Positions 1 to 5,950 of a stretch of 7,233 nucleotides of DNA are shown piece after piece. Source of the DNA: Prevotellaceae bacterium (lineage in GTDB: Bacteria > Bacteroidota > Bacteroidia > Bacteroidales > UBA932); contig JAITQQ010000008.1 in assembly GCA_031288855.1 (NCBI GenBank), forward strand, positions 1-7,233, written 5' to 3'. The notes below the pieces were generated by a model. It was not told the origin of the DNA. It made no database searches and saw only the letters and a program-made list of their open reading frames with translations. The position numbers and the translations under genes were made by a program. Within the stretch, counting starts at the first letter, position 1, and each line of letters starts with the position of its first letter.

Positions 1-256
1 CGGCATTAAATCCGGTAGTGCATATCACGAGGGGCTTTTGATGAGGCAAGGCATACTGCAATATTTTTTCGATATTGCTGTGGTGCGAAAAATCAATGAG
101 GCAATCAAACGGCGCATCAATAGCCGAAAGTTCGGCATATACATCGGCTTCCGGCGCTTTACCCACAATAGCCGTCATCTCCAAACCGGAAGTCTCTGCA
201 AGGGTTTGCGCAACCACCTGCCCCATTTTCCCATATCCGACAAGTACAATCTTCAT
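1..256 (-). CDS. dapB: 4-hydroxy-tetrahydrodipicolinate reductase, N-terminal part (cut by window edge)
   Basis: DapB reduces the DapA product to tetrahydrodipicolinate with NAD(P)H in the cytoplasmic diaminopimelate/lysine pathway. About 85 codons are present. The protein opens MKIVLVGYGKMGQVVAQTLA, a Rossmann nucleotide-binding start with the glycine pattern G7-x-G9-x-M11-G12. DFSHHSN at 55-61 and CTTGF at 79-83 correspond to the conserved strands near the cofactor site, where many family members have GTTG. The catalytic His/Lys region lies beyond the window. The ATG at 256-254 overlaps the dapA TGA as ATGA, which suggests translational coupling, and an AAAAGGTAAG stretch just upstream could act as a ribosome binding site. 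It is the last visible gene of the lysC-dapF-dapA-dapB run. The truncation is only the window edge; no frameshift is seen. Confidence 0.93.
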   Translation of the reverse strand, partial: MKIVLVGYGKMGQVVAQTLAETSGLEMTAIVGKAPEADVYAELSAIDAPFDCLIDFSHHSNIEKILQYALPHQKPLVICTTGFNA

Positions 257-1140
257 GACTTACCTTTTAATCCTAAATTTCTCATTTCCGCTATCAATAT
301 TGCTTTTGCGTTTTCGCTCATGGCGTAGAGCGGCGCACGGAAACCGCCTATGTCCCACCCTAAATAGTTCAATGCTTCCTTTACAGGAATGGGGTTTACT
401 TCGATGAAAAGGCTTTCGATAAATCTGGCGTATTTTATTTGTAGCTTCGTGGCTTCGGCCACTCTGCCTTCGCGGTAATGTGCACACATTGCCGTAAAAT
501 CTTTCGGCAGCACATTCGCCGCCACCGAAATTACGCCCACGCCTCCCAATGAGAGGATGGGCAATACTTGGCTGTCGTTCCCCGAAAAAATCGCCAGGCC
601 GGGACATTCTGCGGCCACTTTCAGCACGTAATCGAGGTTTCCACTTGCTTCTTTTATGGCCACGATATTTTCGTGCTGCGATAAGCGTTTCAACACGCCT
701 ATGGGGATGCTCATCCCTGTGCGTCCCGGCACATTGTATAGAATAGCGGGAATATGCACCTTGTCGGCTACTGTGGCAAAATGGCGGTACAGGCCTTCGT
801 CGTTGGCTTTGTTGTAGTAAGGCGTGATGAGCAGCAGGCCGTCGGCGCCTCGTTTTTCGGCTTCCAGCGACAAGTAAAGGCTGTGCGGCGTTTCGTTCGA
901 CCCTGCGCCGGCAATCACCGGAATCCGTTTATTCACGGCCTTTACCACGTGTTCAATCACCGCCAGTTGCTCGTCGTCTTTGAGGGTAGAAGCTTCGCCG
1001 GTAGTGCCGCAAGCCACAATGCCGTTAGTGCCTTCGGCAATGTGCCACTCGACGAGTTCGGTAATTTTGTCGAAATTTACACTGAGGTCGTCGTTGAAAG
1101 GCGTTACGAGCGCTACGTAGGAGCCGAATAGAGTATTCAT
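253..1140 (-). CDS. dapA: 4-hydroxy-tetrahydrodipicolinate synthase
   Basis: DapA condenses pyruvate with aspartate semialdehyde, the committed step of diaminopimelate and lysine synthesis, in the cytoplasm. At 295 residues it has the usual length of this TIM-barrel family. Family motifs are all present: GTTGEA at 45-50, ITPYYNK with the active-site tyrosine at 108/109, YNVPGRTG at 135-142 with the proton-relay Tyr135 and substrate-binding Arg140, and AIKEASGN with the Schiff-base Lys163. GGVGVISV at 199-206 is the conserved glycine-rich strand. The ATG at 1140 gives the standard N-terminus (the SYVALVTPF segment lies at 7-15). The gene starts 26 bases after dapF and overlaps dapB by 4 bases, so it is probably in one transcript from lysC. 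Lysine feedback sensitivity cannot be judged from the sequence. Confidence 0.97.
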   Translation of the reverse strand: MNTLFGSYVALVTPFNDDLSVNFDKITELVEWHIAEGTNGIVACGTTGEASTLKDDEQLAVIEHVVKAVNKRIPVIAGAGSNETPHSLYLSLEAEKRGADGLLLITPYYNKANDEGLYRHFATVADKVHIPAILYNVPGRTGMSIPIGVLKRLSQHENIVAIKEASGNLDYVLKVAAECPGLAIFSGNDSQVLPILSLGGVGVISVAANVLPKDFTAMCAHYREGRVAEATKLQIKYARFIESLFIEVNPIPVKEALNYLGWDIGGFRAPLYAMSENAKAILIAEMRNLGLKGKS

Positions 1141-1166
1141 AAATGATGTGATAATTAAAATTTCTA

Positions 1167-1994
1167 TTATGTTATTAATTCCATAGAAAGGTTACCGTCG
1201 TAAACCCTCGCGGCCGGCCCGGTCATGAGCACATGTTCTCCGATTTCAATCTGTAGCGCACCGAGCGCCAATTCTACCTTTACGTTTTTACCTGTATGCC
1301 CCAATTTTTCGCTGATTACAGCAGCTGCGCAACATCCGCTGCCGCATGCTAACGTAGTCCCCACGCCGCGTTCATACGTGCGCACCCGCAATGTTTCGCG
1401 GTCGATAACCTGCACGAAATTCACGTTGGTGCGATTTGGAAATAACGGATGATGACAAATGGCGTCACCCATTTTTTCGATATTTACTTTTTCCAAATCG
1501 TCCACAAAGACTACGGTGTGTACGGTCCCCATAAATACCGACGACAGCGTTACCGCTTCATCGTGTATCATCAAAGTCTGATTAATAAATTCACTTTGAT
1601 GTACGTTTACCGGAATATTCGCGGGGTTAAAATCGGGTTTCCCCATGTTTATTCTCACTAAGAACGGATCTTCGCTCACTACTTCTACGAGCATTTCTCC
1701 GGCGCCGGTTTTCACCACATATTTGTCGAGCGACAGCCCCGAAGTGTAAAGATAATGCGCCAAACAGCGGATGCCGTTGCCGCACATGGGAGCTGTGCTG
1801 CCGTCGCTGTTGTAGAAAAACATTTCGAGGCGCGGCTTTTGTCTGAGTACAATCAAGCCGTCGGCGCCTATGCCCGTATGCCGGTTGCATAGTGTTTCCG
1901 CCAGTTTTCCCACATCGAAAGTTTGTACTTCATCCTCTTCCACAAGGATGAAATCGTTGCCTAAGCCATGATATTTGGCAAAAAAAAGTTCCAT
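1167..1994 (-). CDS. dapF: diaminopimelate epimerase
   Basis: DapF interconverts LL- and meso-diaminopimelate by a two-cysteine, cofactor-free mechanism, supplying peptidoglycan cross-link precursor and the LysA substrate. The 275-residue length is normal. The two catalytic cysteines are visible: Cys71 in APMCGNGIRC and Cys217 in LACGSG. Supporting active-site residues also line up with the family: Asn62 in YNSDGS, His159 in GTVHTVVF and Glu208 in YERGVG. One mild oddity is GVGTTLACGSG, where most homologues have GxGETxACGTG, so a Thr replaces the usual Glu at 213; the residue matching catalytic Glu208 is intact. The start lies 5 bases after the lysC stop. Having dapF here implies the organism makes meso-diaminopimelate via an LL intermediate, so an LL-diaminopimelate-forming branch should be encoded elsewhere. 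Confidence 0.96.
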   Translation of the reverse strand: MELFFAKYHGLGNDFILVEEDEVQTFDVGKLAETLCNRHTGIGADGLIVLRQKPRLEMFFYNSDGSTAPMCGNGIRCLAHYLYTSGLSLDKYVVKTGAGEMLVEVVSEDPFLVRINMGKPDFNPANIPVNVHQSEFINQTLMIHDEAVTLSSVFMGTVHTVVFVDDLEKVNIEKMGDAICHHPLFPNRTNVNFVQVIDRETLRVRTYERGVGTTLACGSGCCAAAVISEKLGHTGKNVKVELALGALQIEIGEHVLMTGPAARVYDGNLSMELIT

Positions 1995-1999
1995 AAAAT

Positions 2000-3208
2000 T
2001 TACAAATTAAATTCGGCCGCCAAAACCGGAATGGCGTCGCCTAACTTGGCCGCATCAATAGTTACGGAAATGGTGATTTCCGACGTAGTGATGTGGTAAA
2101 AATGTACATTTACTTTATCCAATACATTAAAAACGCGTGCCGCTACGCCGAAGTGCGAAGCCATGCCAACGCCCACCAGACTTAGCTTTACCAAATCATT
2201 TTGTTTGTCTATGGTTAAAGAATTAAAAATGCCGGGGTTTTCTTTCACCATTTTGTCAACCAAATGTACGTCGTCTTTGTTGCAGCTGAACGACAGCACA
2301 AGGTTGTTGTTAATCCCGACACTCTGGTTTATCATGTCCACATTAACCTCATATTGATTGATGAGGTTGAAAATCCTGCATGTGGCGTCGCTGCCCGAGG
2401 GGATGTTGCGCACGGTAATCATGCTCACATTTTCGTTAACGGAAATGCCGGATATGACTTTGTCTTCAAGCACCAATTGATTGTCCATAACTATTGTTCC
2501 GTATTTGGGTTTAGGGTGTAAACTTTGTCCGATATAAAGGTGTACGTTATATTTTTTTGCGATTTCCACCGAGCGCGGCTCCATCACCTTGCTGCCTTGG
2601 TTGGCCATCTCCATGACCAAGTCGTAGGAAGCCGTATCGAGTTTTTTAGCGGCGGGATATTTGCGCGGGTCGATACCGTAGAGGCCATTAACGTCGGTGT
2701 AAATCTCGCAGGGACATTGCAGGATGGCCGCCAATGCCACAGCGCTGGTGTCGCTTCCGCCGCGCCCCAGCGTCACGATATCGCCTTCGTCGTTGGTGCC
2801 TTGAAAGCCGGCCACAATCACAATTTTTCCTTCGGCCAGATGGCGTTTGATGCGTGTAGCGTCGATGTGTTTAATTTGTGCACGTTGGTGGCGGCTTGTG
2901 GCTTTCAGCCCTATCTGAATACCGGAAAGACTGATGGCATCTACGCCCAAATCTTGCACCGCCATAGCCAGCAGCGGCACTGTTTTCCCTTCGCCGAGCG
3001 CCAACAGCGCATCCAATTCGCGCGGGTGCACCTTGTCGGACACCTGTTTCGAGTCCTCGATTAACTGGTTGGTGGTTTTTCCCATGGCGCTGGCCACTAC
3101 CACAATTTGGTCGCCTTGCTTTTTCCGTTCCGCCAGATGAGCGGCTATGTCTTTAATTTTCTCAATGGTGGCCACACTCGACCCGCCATATTTCTCTACT
3201 ACCAGCAT
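2000..3208 (-). CDS. lysC: monofunctional aspartate kinase
   Basis: Aspartokinase phosphorylates aspartate and opens the pathway to diaminopimelate, lysine, threonine and methionine. The 402 residues contain an amino-acid kinase domain (about 1-245) followed by two ACT-type regulatory segments (about 254-325 and 340-402), with no homoserine dehydrogenase fused on. Kinase signatures are KYGGSSV at 6-12, GRGGSDTSA at 148-156 and YTDVNGLYGIDPR at 170-182. The regulatory part contains SLVGVGMASHFGVAARVF and ITTSEITISV, variants of the usual GxGMxxxxGVAA and STSEIxIS effector-site motifs. Deviations from consensus include KYGGSS for KFGGTS, VNG for VDG and LKATSRHQRA where ITDSxHxxA is typical. 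The length and dual ACT layout resemble Bacillus-type lysine-sensitive enzymes; which amino acid inhibits this one is not decided by sequence. It is the first gene of the lysC-dapF-dapA-dapB run. Confidence 0.95.
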   Translation of the reverse strand: MLVVEKYGGSSVATIEKIKDIAAHLAERKKQGDQIVVVASAMGKTTNQLIEDSKQVSDKVHPRELDALLALGEGKTVPLLAMAVQDLGVDAISLSGIQIGLKATSRHQRAQIKHIDATRIKRHLAEGKIVIVAGFQGTNDEGDIVTLGRGGSDTSAVALAAILQCPCEIYTDVNGLYGIDPRKYPAAKKLDTASYDLVMEMANQGSKVMEPRSVEIAKKYNVHLYIGQSLHPKPKYGTIVMDNQLVLEDKVISGISVNENVSMITVRNIPSGSDATCRIFNLINQYEVNVDMINQSVGINNNLVLSFSCNKDDVHLVDKMVKENPGIFNSLTIDKQNDLVKLSLVGVGMASHFGVAARVFNVLDKVNVHFYHITTSEITISVTIDAAKLGDAIPVLAAEFNL

Positions 3209-3239
3209 GCTTTTACGAAAAAACGTATAAAATGTGATG

Positions 3240-3247
3240 CAAATATA
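3240..3247 (-). promoter_or_regulatory. candidate -7 box of the lysC-dapFAB operon
   Basis: On the minus strand this reads TATATTTG, matching the Bacteroides -7 consensus TAnnTTTG. It would place transcription start roughly 25 bases before the lysC ATG, in the 68-base AT-rich gap after the ATPase gene. No TTTG is found about 19 bases upstream, so only half of the consensus is met. The gap is too short to hold a lysine riboswitch. Confidence 0.4.
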
Positions 3248-3276
3248 CGAAAGTCAAAATAATTTCCGTTATTTTT

Positions 3277-4395
3277 TTAATAAATAGATGTTATAAATCG
3301 CTTGAAGAATGGGTCGGCGATAAAATATTCATCGTTTGCTTTTTCAATAATCCCTTCTTTAAAAAGCTCTTTTACAGCGCGCTGAAGCGTAGAAGCACTG
3401 GGCAGGCGGTGTGCACGAATATAAGCGGTTGAAAATATATTTTTCCCTTCCAACGCCAGTGCTTGCAACAGTTGTTTCTGGCTTTGCGATTGTCTATCAA
3501 ACAATTCTATATAATAATCGCTTTTGAAAGCGAGCATGCGTGCGACGCAGTCGTCTATAATTTTTTTTGTGACCAATTTGCGACTATTTACCATATATTG
3601 CCACGTCTCGGCAGCCAGCAATTGAATATAATGAGGTATATCGGATGCTACGGAAATCATATATTTTGCCATTGTAGTGTTAAGCGTGATGCCCGATTCG
3701 GCAAACTTTTTCCGAAGATATTTGATCGTATCCTGCTGTGGAAGCGAGCCTATGGTCATCTGCGACGCGGCATTATAAAATGCACGCTTTTTGTTGTTAA
3801 ACAGTTCTTTTAAAAGGTGTGTCTTGCTTCCTAAAAAAAGGTAATTGGTGTTGCGTTGCTGCTGAATTTTGCTTCGCAGCAAGCCTTCAAAGTTGATACT
3901 ACTTAATCTTTCGACCTCTTGAAATTCGTCAAAAAATACAATTACCCGCTTGCCGGCGTCAGCTAAAGTTTCCGGCATGTCCAACAATTGTGAAATTACG
4001 GTTTCATTTATTGTAGCATTGGCATAGTCGATAGAAAACTCAGGGGTGCCATCCATGCCGAAACTTAGCATCGGCCGTATGGATTTGATTGCAGTCGCAA
4101 AAGTTTGTGCAAACTTTTTCAGGTTGGTTTGCTTCGCCGACAGCGCTTTGGTGTACAATCGCACGAATGATTCGGGGGAAAACGCCATCATGAAATCAAA
4201 ATAGACGCAAAGAAATCTTTGTTTTTCGAGTTGTTCGATAACTTTGAAAACCAGAGAGGTTTTTCCAAACCGTCGAGGCGCATAAAGCACTATGTTATTA
4301 CCGCCCGAAAGGGTTTTGACAAGATGCGCACATTCTTCTTTCCGGTCATAGAAATGGCCTCCTCTCACTATTGCCCCATAACTGAATGGATTCAT
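3277..4395 (-). CDS. orphan AAA/archaeal-type ATPase (ATPase_2-like) with C-terminal winged helix
   Basis: This is a 372-residue P-loop ATPase of unknown cellular role. It opens NPFSYGAIVRGGHFYDRKEE, a start typical of the COG1672/ATPase_2-like family (NPFxYG...GxxFxxRxxE). Walker A is APRRFGKTS at 39-47 with Lys45 and Thr46. Walker B is VIVFFDEF at 151-158 with Asp156 and Glu157. YLFLGSKTH at 185-193 is a plausible sensor strand. Residues 305-372 look like a winged helix (SASTLQRAVKELFKEGIIEK, then YFIADPFFKRFI). There is no membrane segment or signal peptide. The coding region is visibly AT-richer than its neighbours (21 G/C in the 60 bases from 3541, against 38 in the 60 from 4561) and it splits lysA from lysC, which suggests later insertion. 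It has its own candidate promoter. No toxin, nuclease or transposase partner is adjacent, so no function beyond ATP binding is claimed. Confidence 0.85.
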   Translation of the reverse strand: MNPFSYGAIVRGGHFYDRKEECAHLVKTLSGGNNIVLYAPRRFGKTSLVFKVIEQLEKQRFLCVYFDFMMAFSPESFVRLYTKALSAKQTNLKKFAQTFATAIKSIRPMLSFGMDGTPEFSIDYANATINETVISQLLDMPETLADAGKRVIVFFDEFQEVERLSSINFEGLLRSKIQQQRNTNYLFLGSKTHLLKELFNNKKRAFYNAASQMTIGSLPQQDTIKYLRKKFAESGITLNTTMAKYMISVASDIPHYIQLLAAETWQYMVNSRKLVTKKIIDDCVARMLAFKSDYYIELFDRQSQSQKQLLQALALEGKNIFSTAYIRAHRLPSASTLQRAVKELFKEGIIEKANDEYFIADPFFKRFITSIY

Positions 4396-4412
4396 TGTTT
4401 ATTTTTTTGACA

Positions 4413-4443
4413 CAAAGATAAGGCTTTTTCCTCATTATGCAAA
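4413..4443 (-). promoter_or_regulatory. candidate promoter of the ATPase gene (-33 TTTG, -7 TATCTTTG)
   Basis: On the minus strand TTTG (4443-4440) is followed by a 19-base spacer and TATCTTTG (4420-4413), a full match to the Bacteroides consensus TTTG-(about 19)-TAnnTTTG. The ATG at 4395 is 17 bases beyond the -7 box, so the leader would be only about 10-13 bases. The -33 TTTG lies inside the outer arm of the 22-bp inverted repeat at 4435-4482, so the lysA 3' hairpin and this promoter share DNA. This is the best promoter match in the window. Confidence 0.65.
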
Positions 4444-4482
4444 AAAGCATTATGCAAAAATGCATAATGCTTTTTTGCATAA
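4435..4482. terminator. perfect 22-bp inverted repeat with AAAA loop; probable bidirectional intrinsic terminator after lysA
   Basis: The arms 4435-4456 and 4461-4482 are exact reverse complements over 22 bases and are separated by AAAA. The inner 10-bp stem (GCATTATGCA / TGCATAATGC) is followed on either strand by a run of six T, the layout of an intrinsic terminator. The outer six bases of each arm extend the stem. It begins 10 bases after the lysA stop, so it should end the lysA message. Within each strand TTATGCAAAAA also occurs as a direct repeat (4435-4445 and 4450-4460). Both flanking genes run leftward, so the plus-strand terminator has no obvious client. Confidence 0.7.
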
Positions 4483-4492
4483 CTACAACACT

Positions 4493-5656
4493 TTATATAT
4501 CAATACTATTTGAATAATAAGCAAGCGGAAGGTCGCGGAGATTGTACTGCATGGACATGGTTTGGCCGTAAGCGCCGGCGGAACGAATGGCAATCAGGTC
4601 GCCGCGCTGTGTTTGCGGCAGGCTGATGCCTTTGCCAAAACAATCGCCCGATTCGCAAATAGGGCCTACCACGTCGTAGCATTCGGGCGGCGCTTGCGAA
4701 CTAAGTTGCTGAATGGCGTGTTGCGCATGGTACAGCGCCGGGCGCAGCAGGTCGGTCATGCCGGCATCGACTACCACGAAATTCTTTTTTTGCCCATTTT
4801 TCACATACAGCACGCGGGTAATCACGCTGCCGCATTGCGCCACTAATGAACGGCCGGGCTCCACGTGCACCGTCTGTCCGGGGCGCACTTTCAGGTAACG
4901 ATTAATCAAATCGAAATAACTTTTAAAATCGACTACCGGACATTCATCGGGGTTGGTATAATCCACGCCCAGCCCGCCGCCTAAGTTCAGATGTTCGGCT
5001 TGTATATTGTAGCTACAAAGCAGGTCTTGCAGGTCGTTAAAGCGTTCACATAAACGTTGGAACACCGGCAAATCGGTAATCTGCGAGCCGACATGGACAT
5101 GCAGCGCTGTTAAACGCAAGTGGGCAGTTGTTTTCAATAACTCAGCCAACCGTTCAAATTCCCACGGGCTGATCCCGAATTTATTTTCCTCAAGCCCTGT
5201 GGTAATGTATTCGTGGGTGTGCGGGTCGATATCGGGGTTCAGTCGCACCGAAATATTGACAACCGTTCCGGCCGCTGCCGCCAAGCTGTTCACCACTTCA
5301 ATTTCTTGCGTGGACTCACAGTTGATGCAAAAAATGCGGTGCGCAATAGCATGATTAATTTCTTCATTGGTTTTCCCAACGCCCGAATACACTATTTTTT
5401 CCGGCGGAAAGCCGTTTTTGATGGCACAAAGTACTTCGTTACCGCTTACGCAATCGACGCCAAAACCCGCTTCGTGCATCACTTCCAGGATAGGCTCATT
5501 GGCGTTTGCTTTCAGTGCATAGTGCGCCTGATAACCATAGCGGCTCATTTCATTTTTGCAGGCCGCCACGGTGCGGCGCAGCAATTCCATATCATAAAAA
5601 TAAAACGGCGTTTTCAGGGTTTCAAAAGCCGGGACAAAACGAGTAAGCACATTCAT
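4493..5656 (-). CDS. lysA: diaminopimelate decarboxylase
   Basis: LysA decarboxylates meso-diaminopimelate to L-lysine using PLP. From the ATG at 5656 it has 387 residues, close to the usual family length. The PLP lysine is Lys49 in YALKAN. Further motifs of the fold-III decarboxylases are HVHVGSQ at 186-192, the phosphate-binding GGGLG at 226-230, EPGRS at 266-270, the CESGD active-site loop at 334-338 with Cys334, and Tyr363 in SAGAYG. The tail YNLRDLP resembles Bacteroidota LysA. The frame stays open to an ATG at 5752, but the 32 extra residues show no homology-like pattern, and that ATG lies inside a terminator hairpin and upstream of the -7 box at 5683-5690, so 5656 is preferred. It is separated from the other lysine genes by the ATPase gene and probably forms its own transcript. 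Confidence 0.96.
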   Translation of the reverse strand: MNVLTRFVPAFETLKTPFYFYDMELLRRTVAACKNEMSRYGYQAHYALKANANEPILEVMHEAGFGVDCVSGNEVLCAIKNGFPPEKIVYSGVGKTNEEINHAIAHRIFCINCESTQEIEVVNSLAAAAGTVVNISVRLNPDIDPHTHEYITTGLEENKFGISPWEFERLAELLKTTAHLRLTALHVHVGSQITDLPVFQRLCERFNDLQDLLCSYNIQAEHLNLGGGLGVDYTNPDECPVVDFKSYFDLINRYLKVRPGQTVHVEPGRSLVAQCGSVITRVLYVKNGQKKNFVVVDAGMTDLLRPALYHAQHAIQQLSSQAPPECYDVVGPICESGDCFGKGISLPQTQRGDLIAIRSAGAYGQTMSMQYNLRDLPLAYYSNSIDI

Positions 5657-5682
5657 GCAGCAAGGTTTTACAAACAAAGCGA

Positions 5683-5690
5683 CAAAGGTA
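5683..5690 (-). promoter_or_regulatory. candidate -7 box for lysA
   Basis: On the minus strand this reads TACCTTTG, matching TAnnTTTG. It lies 26 bases before the chosen lysA ATG and just downstream of the intrinsic terminator at 5734-5767. This suits an independent lysA transcript with a leader of about 20 bases. No TTTG is seen about 19 bases upstream, so the promoter is only half supported. Confidence 0.4.
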
Positions 5691-5733
5691 GTGAAAATTT
5701 TCGTTACAGTGAGGTGATGGCCTTGTGTTGTGC

Positions 5734-5767
5734 AAAAAAAACGGCCATTCATTTGAACAGCCGTTTT
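5734..5767 (-). terminator. strong intrinsic terminator upstream of lysA
   Basis: On the minus strand an 8-bp perfect stem AAAACGGC...GCCGTTTT (arms 5767-5760 and 5745-5738) has a 14-base loop in which TTC/GAA can add a short inner stem. The arm runs on to give eight consecutive T (5741-5734). It either ends read-through from the FISUMP gene, whose stop is about 170 bases upstream, or is a conditional terminator in a lysA leader. On the plus strand only four T follow, so it is directional. Confidence 0.75.
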
Positions 5768-5842
5768 CCCGTTTCAGTCTTGCAAGATTGCCTTTTTTCC
5801 GAAAGACACAGGATTTGCAGAAGAAACGGCTGAAAAGGCAAT
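5758..5842 (-). other. nested complementary segments ahead of lysA; possible leader RNA fold
   Basis: Read on the minus strand, ATTGCCTTTT (5842-5833) is exactly complementary to AAAAGGCAAT (5796-5787). CAGCCGTTT (5832-5824), in the loop between them, can pair with AAACGGCTG (5766-5758), which is the 5' arm of the terminator at 5734-5767. The same loop segment can alternatively pair over 7 bp with GAAACGG (5775-5769). Pairing with 5766-5758 would make an H-type pseudoknot and remove the terminator stem. No known riboswitch class was recognised. It may simply be 3' untranslated sequence of the preceding gene. Confidence 0.35.
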
Positions 5843-5916
5843 GAGATGTTAATTTTGTCTTTTCTCTTTTTCCAATCCAATTTATTTATTGTGTCGTTTT
5901 CATTTTTTTCATAGAA

Positions 5917-5950
5917 CAAAAATATCTCCAGCACGTATTAATCATGCTGG
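5917..5950 (-). terminator. candidate intrinsic terminator overlapping the FISUMP gene stop
   Basis: On the minus strand CCAGCATG (5950-5943) pairs with CGTGCTGG (5935-5928) over 8 bp with one G-U wobble. The 7-base loop ATTAATA carries the TAA stop, and AGATATTTTTG follows. The T-rich tail is interrupted, so efficiency may be modest. The same tail also matches a -7 box (TATTTTTG, 5924-5917) without a -33 box, an ambiguous overlap. Confidence 0.45.

Noticed and set aside
2525..3064. 179-codon plus-strand open frame
   Set aside because: It is a shadow of lysC on the opposite strand, with no domain-like pattern.
3256..3275. 7-bp inverted repeat AAAATAA/TTATTTT after the ATPase stop
   Set aside because: The stem is wholly A/T with a 6-base loop and no T-run beyond it, so it is too weak to call a terminator; AT-rich spacers give such repeats by chance.
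3277..4482. ATPase gene plus hairpin as an insertion sequence
   Set aside because: There is no transposase, no matching terminal inverted repeat at the other end, and no target-site duplication seen.
5213..5833. 206-codon plus-strand open frame
   Set aside because: It is antisense to lysA and runs through the terminator; it has no recognisable domain, while the opposite strand carries clear LysA motifs.
5917..5924. TATTTTTG as a promoter -7 box for a leader transcript
   Set aside because: There is no -33 TTTG at proper spacing, and the same bases serve better as the T-rich tail of the hairpin at 5928-5950.
5657..5937. Lysine riboswitch before lysA
   Set aside because: The conserved L-box segments (AGAGGUGC-like start and the multi-helix core) were not found; the complementary segments present do not match that fold.
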